A stretch of DNA of 64,000 nucleotides from Chitinophagaceae bacterium (GTDB taxonomy: Bacteria; Bacteroidota; Bacteroidia; Chitinophagales; Chitinophagaceae): positions 16,606-80,605 of the forward strand of contig JAEUVD010000049.1 in NCBI GenBank assembly GCA_016787065.1, read 5' to 3'. The notes beneath the pieces are model-generated. The model ran no database searches. It saw only the letters and a list, made by a program, of their open reading frames with translations, and was not told the origin of the DNA. Of the stretch, positions 1 through 9,857 are shown one piece after another. A program made the position numbers and the translations under genes. Position 1 is the stretch's first letter. Every line of letters begins with the position of its first letter.

Positions 1-507
1 ATAACCGATCCGAATGGTTGTAGTAATACTTCCAACCAAGTTACAATTACTGTAACCCCTCTGCCAACACCATCTATAATAAATACCAATGGAGTGCTTT
101 CGGTAACAGGCGGACCTTATGTTTCTTACCAATGGATGAGTGGAGGAAACCCAATTCCAGGTGCCACCAATCCAACCTATACCGCATCGGCTAATGGTGA
201 TTATTCTGTGGAGGTAGAAATGAATGGTTGTAAAGGCACCGCTTCTTTCCACTTAATTAATATGGGCGTGAATGATTTGGATGCTTCGAATATTCAAATT
301 GCGCCGAATCCGTTTAATCAACTCATAACGGTCGAGGGTGCTTCGATTTCCGCTTTGAAATTAATTGATATGGCGGGTCAGGTTGTTGCCACATCTACAC
401 AAACAAACAAATTAGATGTTCAACATATTTCAAAAGGGATCTATTTCATTCAAGTATATGGCGAGCAACACAAATTACTAGCTATTCGTAAGTTGGTTAA
501 AGAATAG
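1..507 (+). CDS. T9SS-sorted secreted protein, C-terminal fragment
   Basis: The reading frame is open from base 1, so the gene starts before the window and only the last 168 codons are visible. The first part reads as an Ig/PKD-like beta-sandwich tail (ITDPNGCSNTSNQVTITV), then a typical 'YQWMSGGNPIPGATNPTY' module. The C-terminus is a type A T9SS sorting domain: an IAPNPFN turn, a KLIDMAGQVV strand, a GIYFIQVYG strand and a basic end (IRKLVKE). In this family the domain directs export across the outer membrane by PorU/type IX secretion and is then removed. The cargo function is not visible. A strong intrinsic terminator follows about 30 bp after the stop. Confidence 0.85.
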   Translation: MTDPNGCSNTSNQVTITVTPLPTPSIINTNGVLSVTGGPYVSYQWMSGGNPIPGATNPTYTASANGDYSVEVEMNGCKGTASFHLINMGVNDLDASNIQIAPNPFNQLITVEGASISALKLIDMAGQVVATSTQTNKLDVQHISKGIYFIQVYGEQHKLLAIRKLVKE

Positions 508-957
508 GAATTATACAAACTCGGAGATTAACACAAGGGCAGGTATTCTAAAGAAAATTTCTTTCAGAATACTTGCCTTTTTTGATTTTTAGACCTACAT
601 TCGCAGCCGATTTTTGGGTGGCTTATGGCTTCGCAAGAAACATTTTTTCAATCGCTCATCATCTAATGAGCTTAGATGCACTTACTATGTGTGTTATAAT
701 GGTCGATGGAAAAGCAGATTTCACTAGTTTATCGTTTCGGTAAGGTAGTGATGAATGTTGAATAAGAGTTCTTTAATGGTTTTAATGTAAGGGTACTTCT
801 AGTAGGAATCTTTCTTTTTAACAAGAAAGATATTTGTTAAAAGAAATGCTTTTCACTAACGTTAAACTCATCATTGACCGATACTTAAATTCATATTCGC
901 TGCTTGCCATCAAAAAAATCAAGCAACTTTTAAACTTAAAAATTAAAATTAATCGTC
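508..957 (+). other. Gene-free leader upstream of rpoC
   Basis: This 450-bp stretch holds no credible gene. It starts with the terminator at 537-584. It also has a perfect 9-bp hairpin, ATCTTTCTT (808-816) with AAGAAAGAT (823-831) and a 6-base loop, which is not followed by a T-run and could be a leader structure of the rpoC mRNA. I see no full TTTG/TAnnTTTG promoter. The last 30 bases before rpoC are A/T-rich, as is usual for Bacteroidota ribosome entry. Confidence 0.5.
537..584 (+). terminator. Intrinsic terminator after the T9SS gene
   Basis: GGGCAGGTATTCTAAAGAAA pairs with TTTCTTTCAGAATACTTGCC across a very short loop, with two or three mismatches, and is followed by a T-rich run. It separates the upstream T9SS gene from rpoC. 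Confidence 0.75.
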
Positions 958-3900
958 GTGGCTTTTAAAAAAGATCATCTGAAAACCAAAACGAATTTCA
1001 ACAAGATTACCATCACGTTGGCATCTCCCGATTCCATCCTTGATCGTAGCTTCGGTGAAATTCTGAAACCGGAAACCATTAACTATCGTACCTATAAACC
1101 GGAACGCGATGGTTTATTCTGCGAAAAAATCTTCGGACCAACGAAAGATTACGAATGCTATTGCGGTAAGTACAAACGTATCCGTTATAAAGGTATTGTG
1201 TGCGACCGTTGTGGTGTTGAAGTAACAGAAAAGAAGGTTCGTCGTGAACGTATGGGGCATATCAAATTGGTAGTTCCTGTTGTTCATATTTGGTATTTTA
1301 AATCGTTACCGAATAAAATTGGTTACCTTCTTGGAACCGGTTCTAAGAAATTAGAAATGATCGTTTACTACGAGCGTTATGTAGTAATTCAAGGTGGTGA
1401 AGCGGATGCGATGATTCGTTCTACCTTGTCGTTAAAAGATACGGAAGATACGTACATGTCGTTACTTACGGAAGATGAATACTTAGATATCAGTGAAAAG
1501 TTGTCTAAGGAAAATCATATGTTGAGTGATGATGATCCAAATAAATTTATCGCGAAAATGGGTGCTGAATCGATTCACATGCTCTTATCGCGTATCGACC
1601 TAGATAAATTAAGTTATGAATTGCGTAATGCGGCAGCCTTCGAAACATCACAACAACGTAAAGCGGAAGCGTTAAAGCGTTTGAGTGTAGTAGAAGCGTT
1701 CCGTGAAGCAAATTCACATATTACCAATAAGCCGGAATGGATGGTCATGCAATACATACCCGTTATTCCACCTGAATTACGTCCGTTGGTTCCTTTAGAT
1801 GGTGGTCGTTTTGCATCGTCTGATTTGAACGATTTATACCGTCGTGTAATCATTCGTAATAATCGTTTGAAGCGTTTATTAGAAATCAAAGCACCGGAAG
1901 TAATCTTACGGAATGAAAAACGTATGCTTCAGGAAGCGATAGACAGCTTAATGGATAATTCACGTAAGTCGAATGCAGTAAAAGCAGAAGGTGGTCGTGC
2001 GTTAAAATCCCTTTCCGATGTATTGAAAGGTAAACAAGGTCGTTTCCGTCAGAACTTATTAGGTAAACGTGTCGACTACTCTGGTCGTTCGGTTATCGTG
2101 GTTGGTCCGGAAATGAAATTACACGAATGTGGTTTACCGAAGGATATGGCTGCGGAGTTATTCAAGCCGTTTATTATTCGTAAATTAATCGAGCGTGGTA
2201 TTGTAAAAACAGTGAAGTCGGCTAAGAAATTAGTTGAAAAGAAAGAAGCTGTTGTTTGGGATATCTTGGAGAATATTTTGAAAGGACATCCGATTTTATT
2301 AAATCGTGCCCCAACGCTTCACCGATTATCGATTCAGGCTTTCCAACCTAAATTAATTGAAGGGAAAGCGATCCAGTTACATCCATTGGTTTGTTCGTCG
2401 TTCAATGCCGACTTCGATGGTGACCAAATGGCGGTACACGTGCCGTTAAGCAATGCGGCTATCTTGGAAGCGCAGTTATTAATGTTGGCTTCTCATAATA
2501 TCTTGAACCCTCAAAATGGTACACCAATTACCTTACCGTCGCAAGACATGGTGCTTGGTTTATATTATATTTCTAAAGGGAAACGCAACTTGCCGAATGA
2601 TCCGGTGAAAGGAGAGGGGATGACCTTCTATTCTGCAGAAGAGGTAATGATCGCGTTAAACGAAGGGAAAGTTGATCTTCACGCCTTTATCAAGGTTCGT
2701 GCTAAGGTGCGTACTGATGAAGGGGAAATTGTAACTAAAATTATCGACACTACCGTTGGGCGTGTAATCTTCAATTTACATACACCGGAGAATGTAGGTT
2801 TCATCAATGAAATCTTAACGAAGAAATCGCTTCGTAATATCATCGGTGATGTAATTAAGTTTACCGATATACCAACTACGGTTAAATTCCTAGATGATAT
2901 TAAAACCTTAGGATTCCGTACGGCCTTCCGTGGTGGATTATCGTTCAATCCGGAAGATCTGATTATACCTGATGTTAAAGCGAAATTGTTAGAAACAGCA
3001 ACGTCTGAAGTAGAGGAAGTTTGGGATAACTATAACATGGGTTTAATTACGAACAACGAGCGTTATAACCAAATTATCGACGTTTGGAGTCGTGTGGATA
3101 CACGCGTTACGGAAACGTTGATTAAAGAAATGGCGGCTGATAAGCAAGGGTTCAATTCAGTTTATATGATGTTGGATTCCGGAGCACGTGGTAGTAAACA
3201 ACAGATTAAGCAGCTTTCCGGTATCAGAGGATTGATGGCTAAACCGCGTAAATCAGGAAGTACAGGATCTGAGATCATTGAAAATCCAATCCTTTCTAAC
3301 TTTAAAGACGGACTGAACGTATTGGAGTACTTCATTTCTACCCACGGTGCGCGTAAGGGTCTTGCGGATACGGCCTTGAAAACGGCGGATGCAGGTTACT
3401 TAACACGTCGTTTGGTGGATGTTGCCCAAGATGTTATTATTCGTGAAGTTGACTGTGGTACACTTCGTGGAATTGCAACGTATGCCTTGAAAGAAAATGA
3501 TGAAATCGTTGAATCATTAAGCGATCGTATCATCGGTCGAACGTCATTACATGATGTGTTCGATTACCAAGGTAACTTGGTTGTTACGGCAGGTACAGAA
3601 ATTACACCTGATTTAGCGGAGAAAATTGAGAAAGCTGAAATCGACATGGTTGAAATTCGCTCGGTATTAACTTGTGAAAGTAAACGAGGTGTATGTTCGA
3701 AATGTTATGGTGTCAATCTAGCGAATGGTAAGATGTCGCAAACAGGTGATGCTGTAGGTATCATAGCTGCACAGTCGATTGGTGAGCCGGGTACACAGTT
3801 AACACTTCGTACCTTCCACGTGGGTGGTGCGGCAAGTTCGGCGGCTATCGAATCGCAAATGCTTGCTAAGTTTGATGGTAAGATAGAATTTGATTCCGTT

Positions 3901-5277
3901 CGTACTACAAAATATACTAATAAACAAGGTGAAGAAACCATCGTTGTAATAACGCGTATGGGTGAAATGCGTATGGTGAATGAAGAAGGAATTGTTTTGG
4001 TTACCAGTGAAATTCCTTATGGTTCAATTCTGAAAGTGAAGAACGGACAGAAGCTTAAAAAGGGTGATGAAATTTGCTCATGGGATCCGTTCAATGCCGT
4101 AATCATTTCTGAAATTGAAGGGAATGTTCGTTTTGAAAATGTAATTGAAGGTATTACTTACCGTGAGGAGGTTGATGAACAATCAGGCCTGCGTGAAAAA
4201 GTAATTATCGAAACTAAAGATCGTACGCGTATTCCTACCATCGTCATCGAAGGGAAAGAGAATAAAATGTATAACATACCGGTAGGTTCTCACCTGATTG
4301 TAAACGATAATGATAAAATACAAAGTGGACATATCCTTGTGAAAATTCCACGTGTAATGGGTCGTTCGCGCGATATCACCGGAGGTCTTCCGCGTGTAAC
4401 AGAATTATTCGAAGCACGTAATCCATCAAATCCGGCAGTTGTTGCTGAGATCGATGGTGTGGTATCATTCGGAGGTGTGAAACGTGGTAATCGTGAAATT
4501 AATATTGAAAGTAAAGATGGTATCATTAAGAAATACTTGGTGCCATTAAGTAAGCATATCATTGTGCAAGAAGGTGATTTCATCAAAGCAGGTACACCAC
4601 TTAGTGATGGTTCTACAACGCCTTCAGACATCTTAGCGATTAAAGGGCCGTTTGCAGTTCAGGAGTATTTAGTAAATGAAATTCAAGAAGTATATCGATT
4701 ACAAGGGGTGAAAATCAACGATAAGCATATCGAAGTTATCGTGCGCCAGATGATGCGTAAGGTAACCATTGAAGATGCAGGTGATACAAAATTCCTTGAA
4801 GGAGATATCGTGGATAAATTAGAATTCCAAGAAGAGAACGACTGGATCTTTGATAAAGTGGTTGTTACCGATCAAGGTGGTTCAACAACGATGCATGCCG
4901 GACGAATTGCAACGTTACGTGAAATCCGTGAAGAGAATTCCTTGTTACGTCGTAATGATAAAACCACCGTTCAGTATCGTAATGCACAACCAGCTACATC
5001 GAGCCCGAATTTGTTAGGTATTACCAAGGCATCGTTAGGGACCTTCAGTTGGATTTCTGCGGCTTCGTTCCAGGAAACAACCAAAGTACTTTCTCAAGCA
5101 GCGATTGCAGGTAAAACAGACTTCCTGTGGGGCTTGAAAGAGAATGTAATTACAGGTAACTTAATTCCTGCCGGAACTGGTATGAAGGAGTTTGATAATG
5201 TAATCGTAGGTAGTAAAGATGAATTTGAAATTCTTCAAAACTCGAAGCAATTACTTGAGTTTGATGATGAGGAATAG
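958..5277 (+). CDS. rpoC: DNA-directed RNA polymerase subunit beta'
   Basis: This is the catalytic beta' subunit of RNA polymerase, 1439 aa, which is full length for Bacteroidota. The first zinc site is C67, C69, C82, C85 ([20 protein letters not shown]). The catalytic magnesium loop NADFDGDQ is at residues 483-490 with D485, D487 and D489. The second zinc cluster starts at C833 and continues in [11 protein letters not shown] (from C906). The rudder/bridge region includes [16 protein letters not shown]. The start is GTG at 958, giving MAFKKDH, the usual N-terminus of this family. The upstream neighbour is not rpoB, which normally precedes rpoC; instead a T9SS gene with its own terminator lies there. 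Codon use is rich in CGT for Arg, typical of a highly expressed gene. A terminator follows at 5348-5384. Confidence 0.98.
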   Translation: MAFKKDHLKTKTNFNKITITLASPDSILDRSFGEILKPETINYRTYKPERDGLFCEKIFGPTKDYECYCGKYKRIRYKGIVCDRCGVEVTEKKVRRERMGHIKLVVPVVHIWYFKSLPNKIGYLLGTGSKKLEMIVYYERYVVIQGGEADAMIRSTLSLKDTEDTYMSLLTEDEYLDISEKLSKENHMLSDDDPNKFIAKMGAESIHMLLSRIDLDKLSYELRNAAAFETSQQRKAEALKRLSVVEAFREANSHITNKPEWMVMQYIPVIPPELRPLVPLDGGRFASSDLNDLYRRVIIRNNRLKRLLEIKAPEVILRNEKRMLQEAIDSLMDNSRKSNAVKAEGGRALKSLSDVLKGKQGRFRQNLLGKRVDYSGRSVIVVGPEMKLHECGLPKDMAAELFKPFIIRKLIERGIVKTVKSAKKLVEKKEAVVWDILENILKGHPILLNRAPTLHRLSIQAFQPKLIEGKAIQLHPLVCSSFNADFDGDQMAVHVPLSNAAILEAQLLMLASHNILNPQNGTPITLPSQDMVLGLYYISKGKRNLPNDPVKGEGMTFYSAEEVMIALNEGKVDLHAFIKVRAKVRTDEGEIVTKIIDTTVGRVIFNLHTPENVGFINEILTKKSLRNIIGDVIKFTDIPTTVKFLDDIKTLGFRTAFRGGLSFNPEDLIIPDVKAKLLETATSEVEEVWDNYNMGLITNNERYNQIIDVWSRVDTRVTETLIKEMAADKQGFNSVYMMLDSGARGSKQQIKQLSGIRGLMAKPRKSGSTGSEIIENPILSNFKDGLNVLEYFISTHGARKGLADTALKTADAGYLTRRLVDVAQDVIIREVDCGTLRGIATYALKENDEIVESLSDRIIGRTSLHDVFDYQGNLVVTAGTEITPDLAEKIEKAEIDMVEIRSVLTCESKRGVCSKCYGVNLANGKMSQTGDAVGIIAAQSIGEPGTQLTLRTFHVGGAASSAAIESQMLAKFDGKIEFDSVRTTKYTNKQGEETIVVITRMGEMRMVNEEGIVLVTSEIPYGSILKVKNGQKLKKGDEICSWDPFNAVIISEIEGNVRFENVIEGITYREEVDEQSGLREKVIIETKDRTRIPTIVIEGKENKMYNIPVGSHLIVNDNDKIQSGHILVKIPRVMGRSRDITGGLPRVTELFEARNPSNPAVVAEIDGVVSFGGVKRGNREINIESKDGIIKKYLVPLSKHIIVQEGDFIKAGTPLSDGSTTPSDILAIKGPFAVQEYLVNEIQEVYRLQGVKINDKHIEVIVRQMMRKVTIEDAGDTKFLEGDIVDKLEFQEENDWIFDKVVVTDQGGSTTMHAGRIATLREIREENSLLRRNDKTTVQYRNAQPATSSPNLLGITKASLGTFSWISAASFQETTKVLSQAAIAGKTDFLWGLKENVITGNLIPAGTGMKEFDNVIVGSKDEFEILQNSKQLLEFDDEE

Positions 5278-5278
5278 T

Positions 5279-5328
5279 TCAATGAACAGTGAGCAATGAA
5301 TAATGAACAATGAAAAGTGAAAATGAAT
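5279..5328 (+). repeat. Low-complexity AATGAACA-type short repeats
   Basis: The 50 bp after the rpoC stop are built from imperfect repeats of AATGAACA / AATGAATA / AGTGAGCA. No coding role is visible; this is slippage-type low-complexity DNA before the terminator. Confidence 0.6.
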
Positions 5329-5347
5329 AGTTGTTCGTAATGAATTT

Positions 5348-5384
5348 AAAAGGGCCATTAACGTTTGTTGATGGCCTTTTTTTT
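5348..5384 (+). terminator. Intrinsic terminator of rpoC
   Basis: AAAGGGCCATTAA and TTGATGGCCTTT form a stem around CGTTTG, followed immediately by eight T residues. This ends the rpoC transcript. Confidence 0.85.
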
Positions 5385-5557
5385 GTGCGCCGATTTATTT
5401 CACCAATGTAATTCTATACGTTTAATGACATTCATAAATTCATTAATTAAATCTCAAAAATCTATTCATTCTTCCAATCTGTGTTCCTCGAGTAAACCGC
5501 CCAAACTGTAAAAACAATTCTCAGTTTAAACTTGGTTTCAATTATAATATTATCTTC

Positions 5558-8500
5558 ATGCTGAAACTAAAAACAGAAACTATGCTAAAATGGGTATCAA
5601 TTGTTGCTTGTACTCTTTTTTCTTCGATTGATTTCTTACAAGCACAATCTATGATTCAATGGGATTGGGAGCAACAGAATCATATAGCATATTCAGATTT
5701 GGAGTATAAAGACAATTACATTTATGCAGCTGGGAATTTTACAGATAGTACAGTAACTCTTGGAACAAACACTTATTTGAATATTGGCGGTAACGACATT
5801 ATTATAGCAAAAATGGACACTTTAGGTAATGTTATTTGGAGTCATCATATTGCAAGTAATAATAGCGAATCCCTGTTGAGCATCTGTGTGGATAATAACA
5901 ATAATGTTCTGGCGATAGGAACAATGGAAGGCACACTTCAGGTTGGTTCAACAACGCTCACCAGTAATGGAGGTAGTGATGTGTTGATGATTAAATGTTC
6001 TTCTACAGGAAGTTTTTTATTCGCTAAGAATGTAGGTACAATAGGAAATGATAGTGGGAACGACTTAACAACCGACTATAATAATGATATACACGCAGTT
6101 ATAAGTAAGAGTATGGATACTATGGCATTCGCAGGTACTATCAACTATGGTTACAGAAATGCAATTCTAAAATGGTCATCGAATGGAACGGAGGAATATA
6201 TGACGTATGTTCTCAAACTATCAGGAAGCTTAGATGCGACTGGTACAACTACTTTAATTAAGTATAATTCGAAAGACTCCTCTATCATCATTGGAGGTAC
6301 TTTAACACGATCGTCGAGCTCCATTGGTTTTTGTACTTTTTACAATTCTAGTAATCCTCAAATTACGTTAGTTATGCAATCAAGTAGTTGGGGCGCGATA
6401 AGAACGACCTTATTGTGTAAAACCGATATCCATGGCAATGCAATTAAATTGCTAGAAGTTTACGGAAGTCCGCATGCGTATATCCACGATTTATGTACGA
6501 ATCCTGTGAGCGGTGAAATCTATTTTACTCAAAGGGTAATTGTATCTATCACTGGTAGTACCCGTAACCATTGGCTAAGAACAGATGTCAATTTAGACAG
6601 TGCTTCATACTTACAAATACCAATGTCTAATACAATAAACTATTCGCCATATTATGGAGCACCTTTGAAAATAAACTACTTTAATAATACGCTTTATGGT
6701 TTATTGTATCAACAGAACTTAAATTCGCTCTTTCCTTGTTCGGAGTATTTTGTGGTGAAATACGATTTGAGCACTAATCAATATAACATTATAGGTTTAG
6801 ATATGCCCAACCAATATGCTAGTGGAATTGGATATAATGACACCTATATATTGGGAAGCACTACCTCAATATCTAAAAGTTGTCAATCTGGTTGTCCTAT
6901 TCCATCATTTAGTTTGAACCCAGCGCCAGATGTCAGTTTGTGCTTTGGTAGCAGCCAAACTATTGGTTATCCCGCTTGTTATTACGTTAAGGGAGGTACT
7001 CCACCTTACACATTCCACTGGTCGCCATCGATCGGTTTAAATTCTATTACGGCACCACAACCTTATGTATCGGGATTAACAGCAACTACGACCTATACAT
7101 TAACCGTTACGGATTCGTTGATGAATACACTATATGATACGGTAACGGTGTATTTCAATCCCTTACCAACGTTAAGCTATACCATTTCACCATCCACACC
7201 AGTTTGTTCCGGCGACACGGTTACCATAACGTATAGCGGAGCCCAAGATTATCAATTGAACCCATCACCTATAGGACAGTATTTAAACAATCCACATCAA
7301 GTAGTTGTAAATACAGATACCGTATTTAACGTAAAAGGAACATTAAATGGTTGTTCATCATATGTTAGTCCGCAAATTCAAACTTTTAAAACAACCATTG
7401 AATCTAGTAAACCAGTATTTTGCGAGAACGATTCGGTTAATCTCAAGGCAGCTCCGGGTGCAAGCTTTTCTTGGCAACCCGGATCGTACACTGGCGATAG
7501 CATTTGGGTATATCCACTTGGCAATACCACTTACACGGTTACGGCAAGCAATGGTGCTGGTTGCACTGCAACCACCTCGTTAACATTATTTACTTCGTCA
7601 ACGTTGTCTGTTGTTGCAACACCAAACTCGATCTGTTTAGGTGATAGTGTTTCATTGTCAGCATCGGGGAATGGTTATAACCTAGGAACTACAACGATGC
7701 CAACGGGTTATTGTTCACCTGTGAGTTATGGTACGTTGTCAGGAATGAGTGCTATCAGCGGCTTTCAACTGGAGCAACTATACAATTATGATAACGTAAA
7801 CAGCAATTTCTATTCTGATTATACCAACGCCATTAAACCATTGTTGATAGCAGGTTCTAGTTACAATGTCAAACTAATAAAAGCAACAATTGACAACTTG
7901 GGAATTGGTATTTGGATCGATTTTAATCATGACGGTGATTTCAATGATACCAGTGAATTTTTAGGGCAAAATGTAATTCCTTATAATCTAACTAAATTAA
8001 ATTTTCCTATTTCAATACCATTAAACGTGGTACCCGGTTTTACTAAAATTAGAATTCTTTGCGGTGCAGGCGCAACTATTGTAAGTGGAAATAGTTGCAA
8101 CTATAATTATTATGGTGAGTACGAAGATTATATCGTGCGCCTTGCAACATCGGAGAGTCTATCGTCTTTTGCTTGGAGTGGGGGTACAACACCCAACAAT
8201 GGAGCCATGGTATCTGCCTTACCAACGAATGTTGGGAATCAAAATTATACGGTTAGTACAACGGATTTCAACGGATGCTATAAAACCGAAACAACTTCTG
8301 TTAATGTTGGTGACAAAGACACTACGTTTAGCAACCTAACCATTTGTTCAAACCAATTACCGTTTAGCTGGAACGGACAAAGTTTGAATGCCTCCGGAAA
8401 TTATTCATTTCAAACGCTCAACGCTTCGGGATGTGATTCAACAAGCAATCTATATCTTACTGTTCTGACTACATCAATCTCTTCTGATACGGTTTCCATT

Positions 8501-9247
8501 TGTTCCAATCTGTTACCTTTCTTATGGAATGGTCAGAGTATTTCAACTTCAGGTAATTATGTGTACATAAGTACGGCATCTAATGGATGCGATTCAATCG
8601 CTCATTTGAATTTTAATGTTTTGCCAACGTCTTCAACAACTACATCGTTAGCTATATGTTCAAATCAAATACCGTATTTCTGGAACGGACAAAGTTTGAA
8701 TGCCTCCGGAAATTATTTATTTCAAACACTCAATACTTCCGGATGCGATTCAACCGATAATCTTCAGTTGACGGTGAATCCATTACCGCTACCTGTAATT
8801 CAATGGAACGGAACAACTATGAATGCACAGAACTTCTATACCTCTTATCAGTGGTATTACAATGGAACGGTGATTACAGGTGCTATCGATTCTATGTACA
8901 ATCCCATACTTCCGGGCAACTATACCGTGGAGGTAATTGATTCCAATGGTTGTACTGGATTGTCTGCGCTGTATAATTTTATTCCGGTGGCATGTACCAC
9001 ATTTACAAACGATTTGATTTGTATATATCCGAATCCAACGAATTCAAAATTGAATATTTCTTATGGATTGCTTTCAATTTATTCCATAGTGCTACAAGAT
9101 ATTCAAGGCAAGAAACTCATGGAAATATCCTGCGAAAAAAACGTACACACGAAAGAAATAGATTTATCAGGTTTTGCAAATGGTATGTATTTGATAAAGG
9201 TTATTGGTACGAATCGGAGCTATACGCAACGAATTACCAAGAATTAA
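5558..9247 (+). CDS. Large secreted T9SS protein with GEVED-like domain
   Basis: The protein has 1229 aa. A signal peptide ends near LQAQS (residues 1-30); an in-frame ATG at 5582 would give a tidier signal peptide (MLKWVSIVACTLF). Residues about 30-420 resemble the SBBP/beta-propeller-type repeats of secreted Bacteroidota proteins (DIIIAKMDTLGNVIW). PKD/Ig-like modules follow (YTLTVTDSLMN; ASFSWQPG). A GEVED-type calcium-loop region has GIGIWIDFNHDGDFNDTSEF and GEYEDYIVRL. Next are three repeats of the type CSNQLPFSWNGQSLNASGNY, and last a T9SS type A sorting domain (IYPNPTNSKLNIS; GMYLIKVIG). It is a cell-surface or secreted adhesin-like protein of unknown ligand. It is monocistronic, with gene-poor DNA on both sides. 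Confidence 0.85.
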   Translation: MLKLKTETMLKWVSIVACTLFSSIDFLQAQSMIQWDWEQQNHIAYSDLEYKDNYIYAAGNFTDSTVTLGTNTYLNIGGNDIIIAKMDTLGNVIWSHHIASNNSESLLSICVDNNNNVLAIGTMEGTLQVGSTTLTSNGGSDVLMIKCSSTGSFLFAKNVGTIGNDSGNDLTTDYNNDIHAVISKSMDTMAFAGTINYGYRNAILKWSSNGTEEYMTYVLKLSGSLDATGTTTLIKYNSKDSSIIIGGTLTRSSSSIGFCTFYNSSNPQITLVMQSSSWGAIRTTLLCKTDIHGNAIKLLEVYGSPHAYIHDLCTNPVSGEIYFTQRVIVSITGSTRNHWLRTDVNLDSASYLQIPMSNTINYSPYYGAPLKINYFNNTLYGLLYQQNLNSLFPCSEYFVVKYDLSTNQYNIIGLDMPNQYASGIGYNDTYILGSTTSISKSCQSGCPIPSFSLNPAPDVSLCFGSSQTIGYPACYYVKGGTPPYTFHWSPSIGLNSITAPQPYVSGLTATTTYTLTVTDSLMNTLYDTVTVYFNPLPTLSYTISPSTPVCSGDTVTITYSGAQDYQLNPSPIGQYLNNPHQVVVNTDTVFNVKGTLNGCSSYVSPQIQTFKTTIESSKPVFCENDSVNLKAAPGASFSWQPGSYTGDSIWVYPLGNTTYTVTASNGAGCTATTSLTLFTSSTLSVVATPNSICLGDSVSLSASGNGYNLGTTTMPTGYCSPVSYGTLSGMSAISGFQLEQLYNYDNVNSNFYSDYTNAIKPLLIAGSSYNVKLIKATIDNLGIGIWIDFNHDGDFNDTSEFLGQNVIPYNLTKLNFPISIPLNVVPGFTKIRILCGAGATIVSGNSCNYNYYGEYEDYIVRLATSESLSSFAWSGGTTPNNGAMVSALPTNVGNQNYTVSTTDFNGCYKTETTSVNVGDKDTTFSNLTICSNQLPFSWNGQSLNASGNYSFQTLNASGCDSTSNLYLTVLTTSISSDTVSICSNLLPFLWNGQSISTSGNYVYISTASNGCDSIAHLNFNVLPTSSTTTSLAICSNQIPYFWNGQSLNASGNYLFQTLNTSGCDSTDNLQLTVNPLPLPVIQWNGTTMNAQNFYTSYQWYYNGTVITGAIDSMYNPILPGNYTVEVIDSNGCTGLSALYNFIPVACTTFTNDLICIYPNPTNSKLNISYGLLSIYSIVLQDIQGKKLMEISCEKNVHTKEIDLSGFANGMYLIKVIGTNRSYTQRITKN
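8338..8776 (+). repeat. Three in-frame repeats inside the T9SS protein
   Basis: Three units of about 52 codons start near 8338, 8496 and 8652. Each begins with CSNxLPxxWNGQS and ends in GCDS. Units 1 and 3 are nearly identical in DNA (both contain GGACAAAGTTTGAATGCCTC), so one is a recent copy. Confidence 0.8.
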
Positions 9248-9857
9248 AATCGAATTTTTAATAGGTATTTAAACTTAAATAATAACTTGTAATTGGATGA
9301 AATTTATCCAATACAACGTCAGTTGAAGGTACTTATTCATTCCGTTATATCGTTTTAGTGCATCCGAAATCAGCTCCTGACTTCCGCAGTGAGCCACCCA
9401 AATTTAGATGTCAAAAAATTGGGAGCGTCTTTTGATTTTCTGTAATAAATAAAATTTGCTTTGTTATTAAATTTTGGATTGAATTCGCTTCCATTGGATA
9501 TCTATAACTTACAATCAGGAGTTCATTTTCTACGCGAAGAAAACCAGTTACGCCTACATGAAGTGCAAAAATGGGTGAAGCGTTAAGAACATTTTGCAAC
9601 TTCGTTTTGGTTAAAATTGATACCTACTTGGGCACAGTCAATCCACGGAAAATAAAACATGGAATGGAGAAGAAGGAATCTGAAATATGTTATCACGGTT
9701 ATGAATTATCCATTGTAATTTCTACTATTTTTTGGAGATTCTAGCGTAATGTAGTATCTACTATTGTAGTTATTACATAGGTTTTTCTGAAGTCATACTT
9801 ATGTATTATTCGTTCTTCAATGAAAGGAGTTAACTTCAACAAGTCAAATTTTGTTCC
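9248..9857 (+). other. Gene-free 610-bp interval
   Basis: No ORF here has recognisable protein features. A 62-codon minus-strand frame at 9411-9599 has no motif and no promoter. The stretch from 9720 to 9780 repeats TAGTA/TCTACTA words but forms no clear hairpin. Just before the next gene, AAATTTTG at about 9846 is a weak -7-like element. Confidence 0.5.

Noticed and set aside
1614..1889. Minus-strand ORFs inside rpoC, the M4 protease and other large genes
   Set aside because: They mirror the codon pattern of the sense gene, have no recognisable domains and no promoters; treated as shadows.
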